Shown: positions 33,703 through 44,800, counted from the first letter of the stretch. The stretch is DNA of 64,000 nt from Halomonas litopenaei (GCF_003045775.1 NZ_PXNS01000004.1:310001-374000), one strand, 5' to 3'. The notes: generated by a model not told the origin, from the letters alone. Numbers and translations are program-made.

Positions 33703-36237
33703 ATGGAAGGTGCCAATCGAGCTGGCGGAACACGGTCGTGGCTGAAAGGTCTTCTCGATCTGTGCCACCTGGTCGTTCAGCCGCAGCGACACTGGCAGCC
33801 TCATCATGGCCTGAGACAGCAGGCGAGTGGAGGGGACTGGGAGTGGGAGTCGCTGGATGAAGACCCCCAGTTCCTGCTGTGTCGGCACCTACCGTTGCCT
33901 GGCTGGCATATGGTGGAGCTGGACCTGGACCACGACCAGCATAGCGTTGCTGTCAGGCTTTACTTCGATACGGGGGAAGGCTTCAGTGAAGACGAGTCGT
34001 TGACCCTTCCGCTCAAGGGTGGACGTATTACCAAGCGGTTGATCTACGTGAAGCGGCGACTGCGCCGGTTGAGATTCGACCCGATGGAGTCGCCGGGATA
34101 CTTTGCGATCCGCCACTTTCGCGTCGTCTGGCTCTCCCCCTGGTTCGCGCATGATCGCCTGAGCCAGCGTCTGGTCAATATGCACCATCGCTGGCGTGAT
34201 GTGTCGAAGCAGGAAGTGTTGGGAGTGCTTCGCCACCGCGCCCTCCAGGACGGCACCTGTTGGCGCGACCTTGCCCTGTCGGATTACGAGGAAACGTTCG
34301 AACGATTCTGCTCGGGTCGAAGCTATGTGCAATGGCTGCGTGAGCGCGGATGGGATAAGAATTCGGATAGCAGTTCAGATAGTAGTTCGGATAGTAGTTC
34401 GGATAGTAGTTCGGATGATTGCGACAAGACCTCTATGGTCTCGGCGCTCGAAGGTGGGTGGCGTTCCAGGAATAGAAGAGCTGAGCTGGACGAGATTCGT
34501 GGTGGGCTTGACGGGTGGCGGGGCAAGGATGAACGCCGCCGTAGCCTGGCGCTCGAGCGTCGTTGTGCTGCTGCCGAGCGAGCTGCGCAGTCATGTGTGG
34601 ACACCGCAGTTGAAGCCAGGACGAATACGTTCAGGCCGATTGTGTCGATCTTGCTGCCGGTACATGATCCTGCGCCGGAACATCTGAAAGACTGTCTCGA
34701 GTCTGTGCTTCGCCAGGACTATGATCATTGGCAACTCTGTATCGTTGATGACGCCTCCAGAAACCGCGAAGTCATAGCGTTGCTGGAGCAATTTGAGGGT
34801 CGCGATTCTCGAATAGTTCTGCGTCGCCAGAAAACTAATGGCCATGTCTGTGAGGCCTCCAACGCGGCCTTGAGCATGGCCGCTGGACCCTACGTGGCGC
34901 TACTGGACCATGATGACCTGCTGACTCCGTGTGCCTTGAGCTATGTCGCCGAGGCGCTGAGTCGCTCACCACGACCGGTGCTGGTGTACAGCGACGAAGA
35001 CAAGGTGGATCAGCGTGGTGTGCGCTGCGAACCTCACTTCAAGCCCTGCTTCAATCCTGATCTGCTGCTGGCCCAGAACTACATGGCGCACTTGAGTGTC
35101 TTCGACACCGCGCTGGTACGGCAACTGGGAGGTTTCCGCAAGGGGCTGGAGGGCAGCCAGGACCATGATCTGGCCCTGAGAGTCTGTGCCCACACAGAGC
35201 CTGATCGCATCGTCCATATTCCCAGGATTCTCTATCATTGGCGTGCCAGTCCCGGCTCCACGGCGATGACCAGCAACGCCAAGGATTATACGTCCCGTAC
35301 AGGGCTGCGAGCGGTCGCCGACCATCTGGCACGAAGCAGCCCCGGCGCCACCGTCGAGCTTGGGCGCCTGCCCAATACCTATCGTGTCCGCTGGCCTCTG
35401 CCGGATCCGCTCCCGCTGGTCAGCCTGATGATCCCTACGCGTGATCGTGTCGATCTGTTGGCACCATGCGTCGATGCGATCCTGTCTCGTACCCGCTATT
35501 CCAGGCTTGAGGTGCTGATCCTCGACAACGGGACGCGATGCGAAGAGACACTGGCTTATCTGGCCGAGATCGGCAAGGGAGACCCCCGGGTCAGGATTCT
35601 GGCCTGGAACCATCGCTTCAACTATTCCGGCATCAACAATTTCGGAGCGTATCACGCACGTGGTGATGTGCTCGGACTTATCAATAACGATATTGAACCC
35701 ATCAACGAAGAGTGGCTCGAGGAAATGGTGCGGCACGTCGTGCGGCCGGACATCGGTTGTGTCGGCGCCAAGCTCTATTATCCCAACGATACCATCCAGC
35801 ACGCCGGTGTCGTGTTGGGTATCGGAGGCGTTGCGGGCCACGCTCACAAGTACTTCAGCCGCCATGCCAACGGGTATTTTTCTCGCCTGGCGCTAGCGCA
35901 GAATTACTCTGCGGTGACCGGTGCCTGCTTGTTGATCCGCAAGGCGCTCTATCGGCAGGTGGGCGGCCTCAACGCGCGAGATTTGCCGATCGCTTTCAAT
36001 GATGTGGACCTGTGTCTAAAGGTTCGGGAGGCGGGTTATCGAAATGTATGGACGCCCGACGCCGAACTCTATCACCACGAATCCGAGTCGCGTGGTGCCG
36101 ATGACAATGCCAGCAAGCGTGCCAGGGCCATCGGAGAGGTACTCTACATGCGCCACACCTGGGGTGAGCAGCTTGATCGGGATCCGGCCTACAACCCCAA
36201 TCTGACGCTGGTTCACGAGGATTTTTCTCTGCGTTGA
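33703..36237 (+). CDS. Large two-domain GT2 glycosyltransferase with one N-terminal module and Ser-Asp repeat
   Basis: 844 residues, starting 9 bases after the previous stop. One accessory module lies at ~52-146 (DPQFLLCRH, GWHMVELDLD, LYFDTGEGFSEDE, LRFDPMESPGYF), the same module that occurs twice in the gene at 27543. A Ser/Asp repeat (four S-D-S-S-like units, ~221-237) comes from a 12-bp tandem repeat. GT2 domain 1 begins near 310 (IVSILLPVHDPAPEH, CIVDDASRN, VALLDHDDLL) and domain 2 near 571 (LVSLMIPTRDRVD, LILDNGTRC, GLINNDIEPINEEW, HAGVVLGIGGVAGHAHK). It is a clear paralogue of the 963-residue enzyme. Substrates are unknown. Confidence 0.85.
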   Translation: MEGANRAGGTRSWLKGLLDLCHLVVQPQRHWQPHHGLRQQASGGDWEWESLDEDPQFLLCRHLPLPGWHMVELDLDHDQHSVAVRLYFDTGEGFSEDESLTLPLKGGRITKRLIYVKRRLRRLRFDPMESPGYFAIRHFRVVWLSPWFAHDRLSQRLVNMHHRWRDVSKQEVLGVLRHRALQDGTCWRDLALSDYEETFERFCSGRSYVQWLRERGWDKNSDSSSDSSSDSSSDSSSDDCDKTSMVSALEGGWRSRNRRAELDEIRGGLDGWRGKDERRRSLALERRCAAAERAAQSCVDTAVEARTNTFRPIVSILLPVHDPAPEHLKDCLESVLRQDYDHWQLCIVDDASRNREVIALLEQFEGRDSRIVLRRQKTNGHVCEASNAALSMAAGPYVALLDHDDLLTPCALSYVAEALSRSPRPVLVYSDEDKVDQRGVRCEPHFKPCFNPDLLLAQNYMAHLSVFDTALVRQLGGFRKGLEGSQDHDLALRVCAHTEPDRIVHIPRILYHWRASPGSTAMTSNAKDYTSRTGLRAVADHLARSSPGATVELGRLPNTYRVRWPLPDPLPLVSLMIPTRDRVDLLAPCVDAILSRTRYSRLEVLILDNGTRCEETLAYLAEIGKGDPRVRILAWNHRFNYSGINNFGAYHARGDVLGLINNDIEPINEEWLEEMVRHVVRPDIGCVGAKLYYPNDTIQHAGVVLGIGGVAGHAHKYFSRHANGYFSRLALAQNYSAVTGACLLIRKALYRQVGGLNARDLPIAFNDVDLCLKVREAGYRNVWTPDAELYHHESESRGADDNASKRARAIGEVLYMRHTWGEQLDRDPAYNPNLTLVHEDFSLR
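34363..34410 (+). repeat. 12-bp in-frame tandem repeat encoding Ser-Asp units
   Basis: Four copies of a 12-bp unit (consensus TCGGATAGTAGT; copy 2 has one change and copy 1 one change), with a partial fifth copy to 34416. The unit encodes Ser-Asp-Ser-Ser. Being a multiple of three, copy changes would lengthen or shorten the linker between accessory module and GT domains without a frameshift. Confidence 0.9.
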
Positions 36238-36249
36238 GAGGCGTTCACC

Positions 36250-37302
36250 ATGGCCCGGGGTTCTGGCATTTGTGGTTCTCGCTGGCTGTTGCTGAGTGAT
36301 GGGGCTCTGCCCACCGAGGACATCTACTTCATGGCGACGGCTGCGCCCTGGCTTCGCTATGCAGGTGCGACAGTGACTCGCCTTGATACCCGTCGGTGGG
36401 CGTCTCCTCTGCTGTGCTGGCCCTGGCTGGATCGCACCTTGGCAGGGGCACAGATCATCGTTTGTCGAAGCTTGTCCGAAGCCTGGATCGATCTGCTGGA
36501 GACGCGCCGAGCTCAGGTCGCCAGCGTGCATTACCTGCTGGATGATGATCTTGATGCTGCCGCCAGGGACCCTGGCTTACCGACGGGCTATCGTGAGCGT
36601 ATGGGGTGGGTGTCGCGCCGGATTATGCCCAGGCTGCTGGCGCTGGCCGACGAAGTCGTCGTACCAAACGAGGAGCTGGCGGCACGAATCAGGCCGCGCC
36701 ACTCCCGGGTGGTGACGCTGGCCCCTGCGCTGCTTTTTTCCCCGGAGATGGCCACCCCCGAGGCAACATCGAAGGGATGGCGATTGGGTTACCACGGTAC
36801 GCGGGCCCACCGGCGGGATCTGGAGCAAATCAGCTCGGCACTGGTCAGCGTTCTCGAGGCCCACTCTGGTTTGATGCTGGAAGTGGCAATGGGGCGCTAC
36901 ACTCCGCAATCCTTGCGTGAGCATGATCGTGTGGGCGCGCTCGCCCCCATGGCCTGGCATACCTATCTGAGGCACTTGAAAGGATCGCGGTTACACCTGG
37001 GGCTGGCTCCCTTGTGGCCGACAACGTTCAACACTGCCAAGTCCCATATCAAGTTTCTGGAGATTGCCGCCATGGGTGGTGTGGGCCTCTTCAGCAGGCG
37101 TGCCCCCTACAGCAATATCGTGAGCGACGGGGAAGATGGACTGCTGGTCGATGATGATCCCGCGGATTGGCAGCGCTGCCTCGTCCGGTTGCTGGAGTCT
37201 CCACGGGAAACCCATCGCATGGCCCAACGGGCGTTGGAAAAGGCCCGGGATATCGGCAGTGCGGCCCACCACCATGCCTTCTGGGGTGAGCGTCAGTGCT
37301 GA
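36250..37302 (+). CDS. Glycosyltransferase, GT-B fold (GT1/GT4-like)
   Basis: 350 residues; GAGAGGCGTTCACC precedes the start. The second half has LGYHGTRAHRRDLEQISSAL and HIKFLEIAAMGGVGLFSRRA followed by PYSNIVSDGEDGLLVDD, the donor-binding pattern of GT-B enzymes of the GT1/GT4 type. The N-terminal half is compatible with a Rossmann-like acceptor domain (VHYLLDDDLDAAARD; DEVVVPNEELAARIR). It is the last gene of the plus-strand run and faces the PKS operon. Substrate unknown. Confidence 0.75.
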   Translation: MARGSGICGSRWLLLSDGALPTEDIYFMATAAPWLRYAGATVTRLDTRRWASPLLCWPWLDRTLAGAQIIVCRSLSEAWIDLLETRRAQVASVHYLLDDDLDAAARDPGLPTGYRERMGWVSRRIMPRLLALADEVVVPNEELAARIRPRHSRVVTLAPALLFSPEMATPEATSKGWRLGYHGTRAHRRDLEQISSALVSVLEAHSGLMLEVAMGRYTPQSLREHDRVGALAPMAWHTYLRHLKGSRLHLGLAPLWPTTFNTAKSHIKFLEIAAMGGVGLFSRRAPYSNIVSDGEDGLLVDDDPADWQRCLVRLLESPRETHRMAQRALEKARDIGSAAHHHAFWGERQC

Positions 37303-37317
37303 AACAGACAACAGTGA

Positions 37318-37480
37318 TTGGTACTTTCTTCTCTCCTTCCTCCCCCTTCCTTTCTAACCTCCTTCCTTCCTAACTTCCTTCCTTTCTTACTCTCTCTTCC
37401 TTATCTTGCCCTGCTTCCTGTTATTTCATTGAAGCTTGGTACCTATCCCTATCCCTATCCCTATCCCTATTCCCTCTCCC
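37318..37480. repeat. Pyrimidine-rich tract with TATCCC repeats between convergent operons
   Basis: The plus strand is almost purely C/T: CTTCC/TTCCT-type runs to about 37430, then four perfect copies of TATCCC (37444-37467) followed by TATTCCC. It lies in the 239-base gap between two converging operons and resembles, without matching, the tract at 14320-14480. I see no hairpin terminator here. The remaining ~60 bases to the alpha-oxoamine synthase stop hold nothing I recognise. Confidence 0.85.
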
Positions 37481-37541
37481 CATCCTTGGCCGCCGCTCGC
37501 TATCTGTCTTGGTGGCTGGGCTGCCTGCAAGGGGCTCTGCA

Positions 37542-38885
37542 TCAGTCGGTATTGGTCAGTCTTTCAAGGGCCGACAGGGTCTGATCGATCTGGTCCGGCT
37601 GGTGCTCGCAGCTGACAAAGAAGCGCAGCCGAGCGCTACGTTCTGGCACTGCAGGGTGCAGGATGGGTTGCACATTGATACCCGCCGCCAGCAACGCATG
37701 GGACAGCTTGGCTGCCCTGGCGGAGCTGCCGAGAATAAGTGGCACGATGGCATGTCCCTCGCTGCTGCCGGTATTCAGCCCCAGGGACTGGATACCGTCC
37801 AGCAGACGTCGAGCGTTCTGCGTCAGTCTGGCGGTTCGCCAGGGCTCTTCCTGCAGCACTTGCAGAGCGCGGCGTGCTGGTGCGGCCAGTTGCGGTGCCA
37901 GCCCGACGCTGTAGAGAAACCCTGGCGCAAGGTAGCGCAGCGTATCCACCAGTGCTTGGCACCCGGCGATATAGCCTCCGCAGGAGGCAAGGGATTTGCT
38001 CAGGGTGCCCATCCAGATGTCCACATCTCCCGGAGCCACTCGGCAATGCTGGTGAAGACCTAACCCGGTTGCCCCCAACACGCCAAGCGAGTGGGCTTCA
38101 TCCACCATCAGCCAGCAGTGGTGCCTGCGCTTCACCTCAACGAAACGTGCCAGGTCCGGGGTGTCACCGTCCATGCTGTAGTGGCCTTCGATTACCACCA
38201 GTACGCGCTCGAAGCGATCGCGATGGTCGAACAGCAGACGATCCAGGGCTTGGGCATCGTTGTGGGGGAAACTCATGCGAGTGGCGCCGGATACGCTGGC
38301 GCCCACCACCACACTGTTGTGGATCAGGCTGTCGTGGATGATCAGGTCTCTGGTGCCCACCAGCATGGCGATGGTGGAGACATTGGTAGCGTGGCCGCTG
38401 ACGAAGGCGAGCGCATCGTCACTTTGGTAGCAGTGCGCCAGCTCACGCTCCAGGGCCCCGTGGAAGGGGCGTTCGCCGGCGACAATGCGACTGGCCGATA
38501 CCGAGGTGCCGTAGTACTCGATCGCCTGATGGGTGGCGTCCAGGACACGTCGATCGCCGGCCAGGCCGAGATAGTCGTAGTTTGCAAAGTTGATGACGTC
38601 CTGATCGCCGAGTCGGCTGCTAGCCCCCGCCCTACGCTGATGACAGCGAAAGAAGGGGCTGGTGATACCGAGGGAGTCCCCTAGCGTCCTCATCATGGCG
38701 ATGCGGCGATAGCCTTCGAGGCTGCGGAAGTCGGTGGTTGTGACGAGTGTTTCGGTCAGCGGGTAGTGCTCTGACGTTGAAACAGCGCGGTCGATGGGCG
38801 TTGCCTGGGCATGACGAGCGCTGTCGATCGCCCTGGCCTGGTTGAGCAGGCGGTCTTTCAATGCCTTCCGGTCGTCGGGATTCAT
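37542..38885 (-). CDS. Alpha-oxoamine synthase (RkpG/WcbT-like, AONS family)
   Basis: 447 residues. FANYDYLGLAGDRRVLDATH, GTSVSASRIVAGERPFHGAL, VDEAHSLGVLGATG and the PLP lysine in GTLSKSLASCGGYIAG define the family of 8-amino-7-oxononanoate and serine palmitoyl transferases. An N-terminal ~70-residue extension precedes the core. The family joins an acyl thioester to an amino acid with loss of CO2. The start overlaps the PKS stop (ATGA), so the acyl donor is probably the PKS acyl carrier. The same PKS/oxoamine-synthase pair occurs as rkpA/rkpG in Sinorhizobium and wcbR/wcbT in Burkholderia capsule loci, where it serves a capsule lipid. Confidence 0.88.
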   Translation of the reverse strand: MNPDDRKALKDRLLNQARAIDSARHAQATPIDRAVSTSEHYPLTETLVTTTDFRSLEGYRRIAMMRTLGDSLGITSPFFRCHQRRAGASSRLGDQDVINFANYDYLGLAGDRRVLDATHQAIEYYGTSVSASRIVAGERPFHGALERELAHCYQSDDALAFVSGHATNVSTIAMLVGTRDLIIHDSLIHNSVVVGASVSGATRMSFPHNDAQALDRLLFDHRDRFERVLVVIEGHYSMDGDTPDLARFVEVKRRHHCWLMVDEAHSLGVLGATGLGLHQHCRVAPGDVDIWMGTLSKSLASCGGYIAGCQALVDTLRYLAPGFLYSVGLAPQLAAPARRALQVLQEEPWRTARLTQNARRLLDGIQSLGLNTGSSEGHAIVPLILGSSARAAKLSHALLAAGINVQPILHPAVPERSARLRFFVSCEHQPDQIDQTLSALERLTNTD

Positions 38886-41800
38886 GTCACCTCCCGTGCA
38901 GGAGCAGGAGGGGAGACTGCGTGGCGGTAGGCCAGCGCAGCGTGTTCGTCGGTTGCATCGAGCTCGGGGCTTTCCAGCAGGTCGCAGATCAACTGGGTGG
39001 TGCGATGCAGGGTCGCGGCGTCGGCGAGGGCCAATGCGGACACCTTCACGCCAAGCCGGGTCTCGATGGCCGATACCAGCTCGACGGCCATCAGCGAATC
39101 GAAGCCGAACTCGGAGAGCCGGCGCCCGCTGTCGATGCGTTCAGGGTCCAGCATCAGGATGCTCGCCAACTGTCGACGCAGGATGGCTTCGACGGCCTTG
39201 CGGCGGGACGATTCATCGAGCGCCGATAGATCGAGGTCGTCGTTGCTACTTGCCTGTCGGTCCGCTTCACCGGAGTTCTGGCGCAACTCGATAAAGCGCC
39301 GCTGGATGAAGCCATGGTCGATGGCACCGATGACGGCGGCGTCGCTGACGCCTGTCTCGAGTGCCTGCTCCAGCGCGTCCAGCGCCTGCTCTGCGCTCAG
39401 CTGCCCACCCCCCATACGCTGGGACAGGGCCTGACGCCTGGTCTGATGACGAGCCAGAAAGCCGGTGTCCTCGATGATGCCAAGGCTCAGGCAGGTGGCG
39501 GGTTTCCCCGCCTGACGGCGCCGCACGGCCAGCGCTTCCAGGCCCAGGTTGGCCGCCACATAGGCGGACTGCCCGGGGCTTCCGAACAGGGTGGTGGCCG
39601 AGGAGTAGAGCACAAAGTGCTGCAGGTCGTGATGGCGGGTCAGGCGGTCCAGCAGGATGGCGCCTAACAGCTTGGGGCCCAGTACCGCGTCCAGCTGCTC
39701 GCGAGTCAGCTGTCGTGCGAGGCCGTCTTCGATGACGGCGGCGGCGTGAATGACGCCACGCAGCGGTGGGCGCCGGGAACCGCACTCCTCGATCAGTCCA
39801 GCCAGCGCCTGCTCATCGGTGACGTCCAGCGCTGGGGCTTCTACCGTGACGCCCTGTCTTTCCATGGCGGCGATAGCGGCACTGGCCTCCGGGCTGCTGA
39901 CGCCCGAGCGACTCAGCAGCAGCAGATGGCGAGCGCCGCGCCTCACCAGTCGCTCTGCACTGGCCAGGCCCAGGCCGGACAACCCACCGCTCACCAGGTA
40001 ACAGCCTTCGGTATCCAGCGCCATGCAAGCCGGATTGGTAGAGCTATTGGTGGTGTTTCTCGGACCGCCATGCGGGTGCATGGTGGTCTTGGAGGCTGAG
40101 CCTGTGCGGGGTGTGTCAGGAGACGGACTGGCAGCGGCTGAAGGGTGCGTCACGATGATCTTGCCGATATGCCGCGCCTGCTGCATATGGCGGAAGGCCT
40201 CGACCACTCTGGTGGTCGTGAAGGTGGTATAGGGCAGGGCGCTGAAGGCGCCCTCGGCAAAACGGTCCATGACCTGTCGGAACAGTTGGCGGGCGAGCGC
40301 GGGACGATGTGACAGCAGTTGATCGGAGTCGATGCCGAAGTAGCTCAGGTTGTGACGGAAGGGGCGCAGCCCCATCGGGGTATCCTGGTAGAAGTCTCGT
40401 TTGCCAAGCTCGAGAAAGCGCCCGAAAGGCGCCAGCACACGCAGGTTCTGGTGGATGGCGTCGCCGGACAGGGAGTTGAGCACCACATCGACACCCTGGC
40501 CATCGGTGTCTGCGAGGATCTGTTCGGCGAAGGCCAGGCTGCGTGAGTCGTAGCAGCGCTCGGCACCCAGCAGGGTCAGCAGATCACGCTTGTGCGGGCT
40601 GCCGGCGGTGGCCAGCACTTCAGCGCCTCGCCACCGGGCCAACTGTACGGCAGCCAGACCGACACCGCCGGCAGCGCCGTGTATCAGCACCCGTTCCCCG
40701 GGCGATAGCCGAGCCAGATGCTCGAGGCTGTACCAGGCGGTGAGAAACGCCGTGGGCAACCCGGCAGCGGCCACCGGGTCGAGACCTGTCGGCACCCTGG
40801 CCAGCGAGTCGGCGTCGACCTCCAGGTGGTTCGAGAAACAGGCCGACCCCAGCCCGACCACCGGGTCACCAATATCGAACTGGGTGACCCCTTCGCCCAG
40901 CGCCTCGACGATACCGGAGAACTCGAGCCCCAGGGTGGCGCCGGAAAAGCCCTGCTCGAGCGCCTCATCGGTGAGCACGCCGAGAGCATACATGACGTCA
41001 CGGAAGTTCAGACCCGTGGCCAGGACCTTTACTCGGACCTGGTCCTTGGCGAGCGACGACCGTGCCGGGTGGGCTCGCCACTGCAGGCGCGAGAGCTGAC
41101 CGGGATGAGCGATTTCCAGGGTCACCCTGGACGCTACTCGGTCTGGCGTGGGGGGTGGTGTGAGCGCTGGCGGTGTGTCGGCGACAGGACGCACGCGCAG
41201 TGCCCGGCGATGTCCGTGGTGGTCGATGACCACCTCATCCTCGCCATCGTCGTGATGCAGATCCTGCGCCAAGGCCACCAACGCCGCTTCTCCCGAGGCC
41301 AGGTCGACCAGCCGTACGCGGGTGTTCGGCAGTTCGTTGTCGAGGGAGCGACAGCCCCCCCACAAGCCAGCCTGGTACAGGTCGATCTCGGGGGTATCAG
41401 CGCCGAACAGCGCGGCGACATCGCGAGTCACCACGACCAGCGTCCCGTGGCGATCCGCCAATGTCCTTGCCCAGTCACCCAGTCGCTCAAGGGCGTCCAG
41501 GCCCGCCTGGTGGGTCTCGAGGTCACCGCCTGTCTGCCGAGACGGTACGGCGGCTCGCAGGTCGACAACTTGCGGGGCGACGACTTTCCGGGCGCTCGGC
41601 GCTTGCTGAGCGTTCGAGGCGCGCGCTGAGGTGACCTCCGCAAACGAGGACGGGGCGGCAAGCGTCAACTCGAGATCATCGTATGTTACGCAGCGGGCAG
41701 CACCCGATGGCATGTGTTGCACAAGCCGCTCACCCAGAGCACGACTGGCAGCATCCACCACCAGCAAGGTGGCTGCGTCGCGCTGTGCAAGAGGCTCGGC

Positions 41801-44800
41801 CGAACCTGTCTCGGTGGTGGGGCGAGCGCTTGCCGAGGGCACGGCACTCAGCAGAGTCGGAAGATGGGAGACCTCTGTCGGGGGGCGCGCCTCGACGCTG
41901 AACCCGGCCTGGCTCAGGTGGCGGCAGATCGCCTCGACAGTGGCTGGTCTGGCGTCGGGACGCAGGGAGCCCAGCGCTTGCCACCACCCTGTAGGGGGCA
42001 GGGCGAGTATCAGCAGTTGCCCGTGCGGTGCCAGGCGCGCCGTGGCCTTGTCGATTGCCTCGATGCTGACCTCGAGATCCGTCGGTGTGCTCACCACCCA
42101 GGCCAGCTGGGCGCCGGGGGCGGTATGGAAGGGGGGTAGCGATGCGGCACCGTTGGACGCTTCGATCAGCGGTTGGGCGCGTTGGTGGGAGCCATCATCT
42201 GGGGGCAGGATGTCCACCATGAGGCGATCGGGGTCCAGTGTCTGGCTCAACGCCTCGCCCAACCGAGGCGCCGCGCATCCCGCCTCGACCAGGTGCAGCC
42301 GTTGTGCCGAGGGTAGCGTCGACAGGATCCGGGAAACGCTGGCGAGAACCTCGTCGTGCAGGGCCTGCCACAACGCTTCCGGGATCAGCGAAGCGGCGTC
42401 GAGGGTCAGCCCTTCGATGTGCTCGACCGAGCCCTCCAGCAGGCCGGGAAGATGCAGGCCAAAACGCCCGAGTGAGCCAAGCAGAGGGAACTGCCGAGGG
42501 TACTCCGCCAGCAGCAGGCGCCAGATATCGACCGCCGCAGGAGACGCTTGCACCTCCGAGGAGGTCTCTGTCGCGCCTGTCGGGTACTGAGCCAGAAGTC
42601 GACGGTAGAGTTCATTGTTGCCCCGGCCGTCGCCTTCGATATCGGGCCGAGCGGCGACGAAGGCCTCCTCGAGCCAGGCAACGTTGAGACGCTCGAACAG
42701 CAGGCTGAGCTCCTCGAGGTCGCGCCCCACTGGGCCTGACACGATGCCGGCAAGGGCATTGGCCAGTCGCCTGCCTTCTTCGGCCAAGGGGGTAGGTAGC
42801 AGTGGCGCCGGGGTCAGGCGGGTGGTCAGCCACTCGGTGGACGAGGAGGTTGGCAGGGCCAGTGGCGTTGTCGCGAAGCGGACTTCCTCGAGGGCAGCAA
42901 CGCAACGATGTTTGCGGTACAGCCAAAGGTCCGCGGTGAAGGAGTGTGGCGAGCGTCGCGTAATGACGGCGCGGGCGTGGGTCGGTCGACCGGCGTCCTT
43001 GTCGAACTGCATGCGCGACAGGCGCACGGGCAGGTAGCCCTGCGTCGGCGGCGTCTGAGCGTTGTTCATCAGTGGCAGGCACAGTTGCAGGGCGCCATCC
43101 AGCAGACCGGGTGGCAACCACCAGCAAGGAGTGTCTTCACTGACGGTGAACTCGCCGATGGCTTCATCGTCCTGGCACCAGATCCGGCCCAGGCTACGGT
43201 ACTCGCCGCGGTAGTCGAGCCCCATCGACCTGGCGAGCGCCAGGTGGGCGTCGCTGTTTATGCAGGCCTTGTTGTCCAGCCAGGTCTCGCCATCCAGGTG
43301 CTCCTCACTGGCCGGCACAAGCGGAGGGGCCGAACGCAGCAGACTGCCCTGGCAGGCAGGGGCCAGGCGGGCGCTGAGGTGTAACTGCCAGGCGGCTGCG
43401 GGGTCGAGGTCGCGTACCGTCAACTGGACGCGCCCTTGGTCGGCCAGGGTGAGCCGCGCCAGCTTGCCCACAGAGGCGTCCAGTACCAACGGCGCCAGGA
43501 TCTCAAGGTCGTTGATTTCGAAAATGGTGTCTGGCGACGAAGCAATAGCGGCGGCCAGTACCATCTCGACCTGCGCCGCTGCGGCCAGCACCGGGGTCTC
43601 CCCGACCCGGTGATCCGCGAGAGTGGGCTGCGTTGCAACACTCAGGCGCTGGATCCACGTCGACTCGTCCGGGGCCTGGCGAGCCCCCAGCAGGGGATGT
43701 TCGTCACGCTGCTCCAGCGGGTTGTGACCCAGGCCACTCGGGCGGGTCCAGTGGTGGCGACGTTGCCAGGGGTAGGCGGGGAGTTCGATGGGGGCAAGGG
43801 GCCGCTCGAACCAGGGGGAAAAGCCATCCAGCGCTCCACTGAGCCACAGGCGTGCCCGTGCTTCGGAGAGTTCGTCCAGGGCCCGGCCCTGGCGTGTCAG
43901 GGTAGCGATATGCAGGACCTGATGCCCCCGCAGGCGACACTGCTCCTCGATGTATCGCTTCAACAATGGATGGGCGCCGATTTCCACCAGCACCGAGTCA
44001 CCGCGATCGATCAGCGACTCGATGGCCTGGCGAAAGCGCACAGGCGCCCGCAGGTTTTGCCACCAGTAGTCAGCGCCGAGGGGGCGGTGGGTCTCGCTAC
44101 CCTCGACGGTGGAGATCATCGGCAAGCGTGGAATTGATCCGTCCAGATCGGCAAGCGCCTCGAGCAGCGGGGTCTTCAAGCCATCCAGCAGTGGGCTGTG
44201 GAATGGGTAGTCCAACGCCAGGCGAAGGTATCGATGGCCCGCGGCCCGCAAGGCGTCTTCCAGTTCGGCCAGCGCCGGCAACGGTCCCGCCAGCGTGACA
44301 TTCCCTTCGCTGTTGTCCCCGGCCAGGGAAATCTCGGCGAAGCGTGGCTGTGCGAGCCAGGTGGCGATGGTGTCAGCGGAGCAGGACACCGCGGTCATGC
44401 CTCCCTGATGACGGATCTTGCCCTGCAGGCGGCTGCGGTGGGCAATCACGGTCACCGCCTCAGCCAGTGACAGTGCGCCGCAGGCCCAGCCCGCCGCGAC
44501 CTCACCGACGCTGTGACCGACCACCGCAGTGGGGGTGACCCCTGCCTCGTCAAGCCAGGCAGTGATCCCGACCTGAATCGCAAATAGCGCCGGTTGGGCC
44601 ACCACGGTGTCTTCGAGCAGGGCCGGATCATCGCTGCGGGCCAGTACGTCGAGCAACGAGAAGCCGGCGATGGGCAGGAAGTGCTCATCCACCCGCGCGA
44701 CGGTATTGGCGAAGGTGGGACTGGTCGAGAGCAGGTCACGCCCCATGCCAAACCATTGGCATCCATTGCCGGTGTAGACGAATACCGGTCCCTGGGGCGC

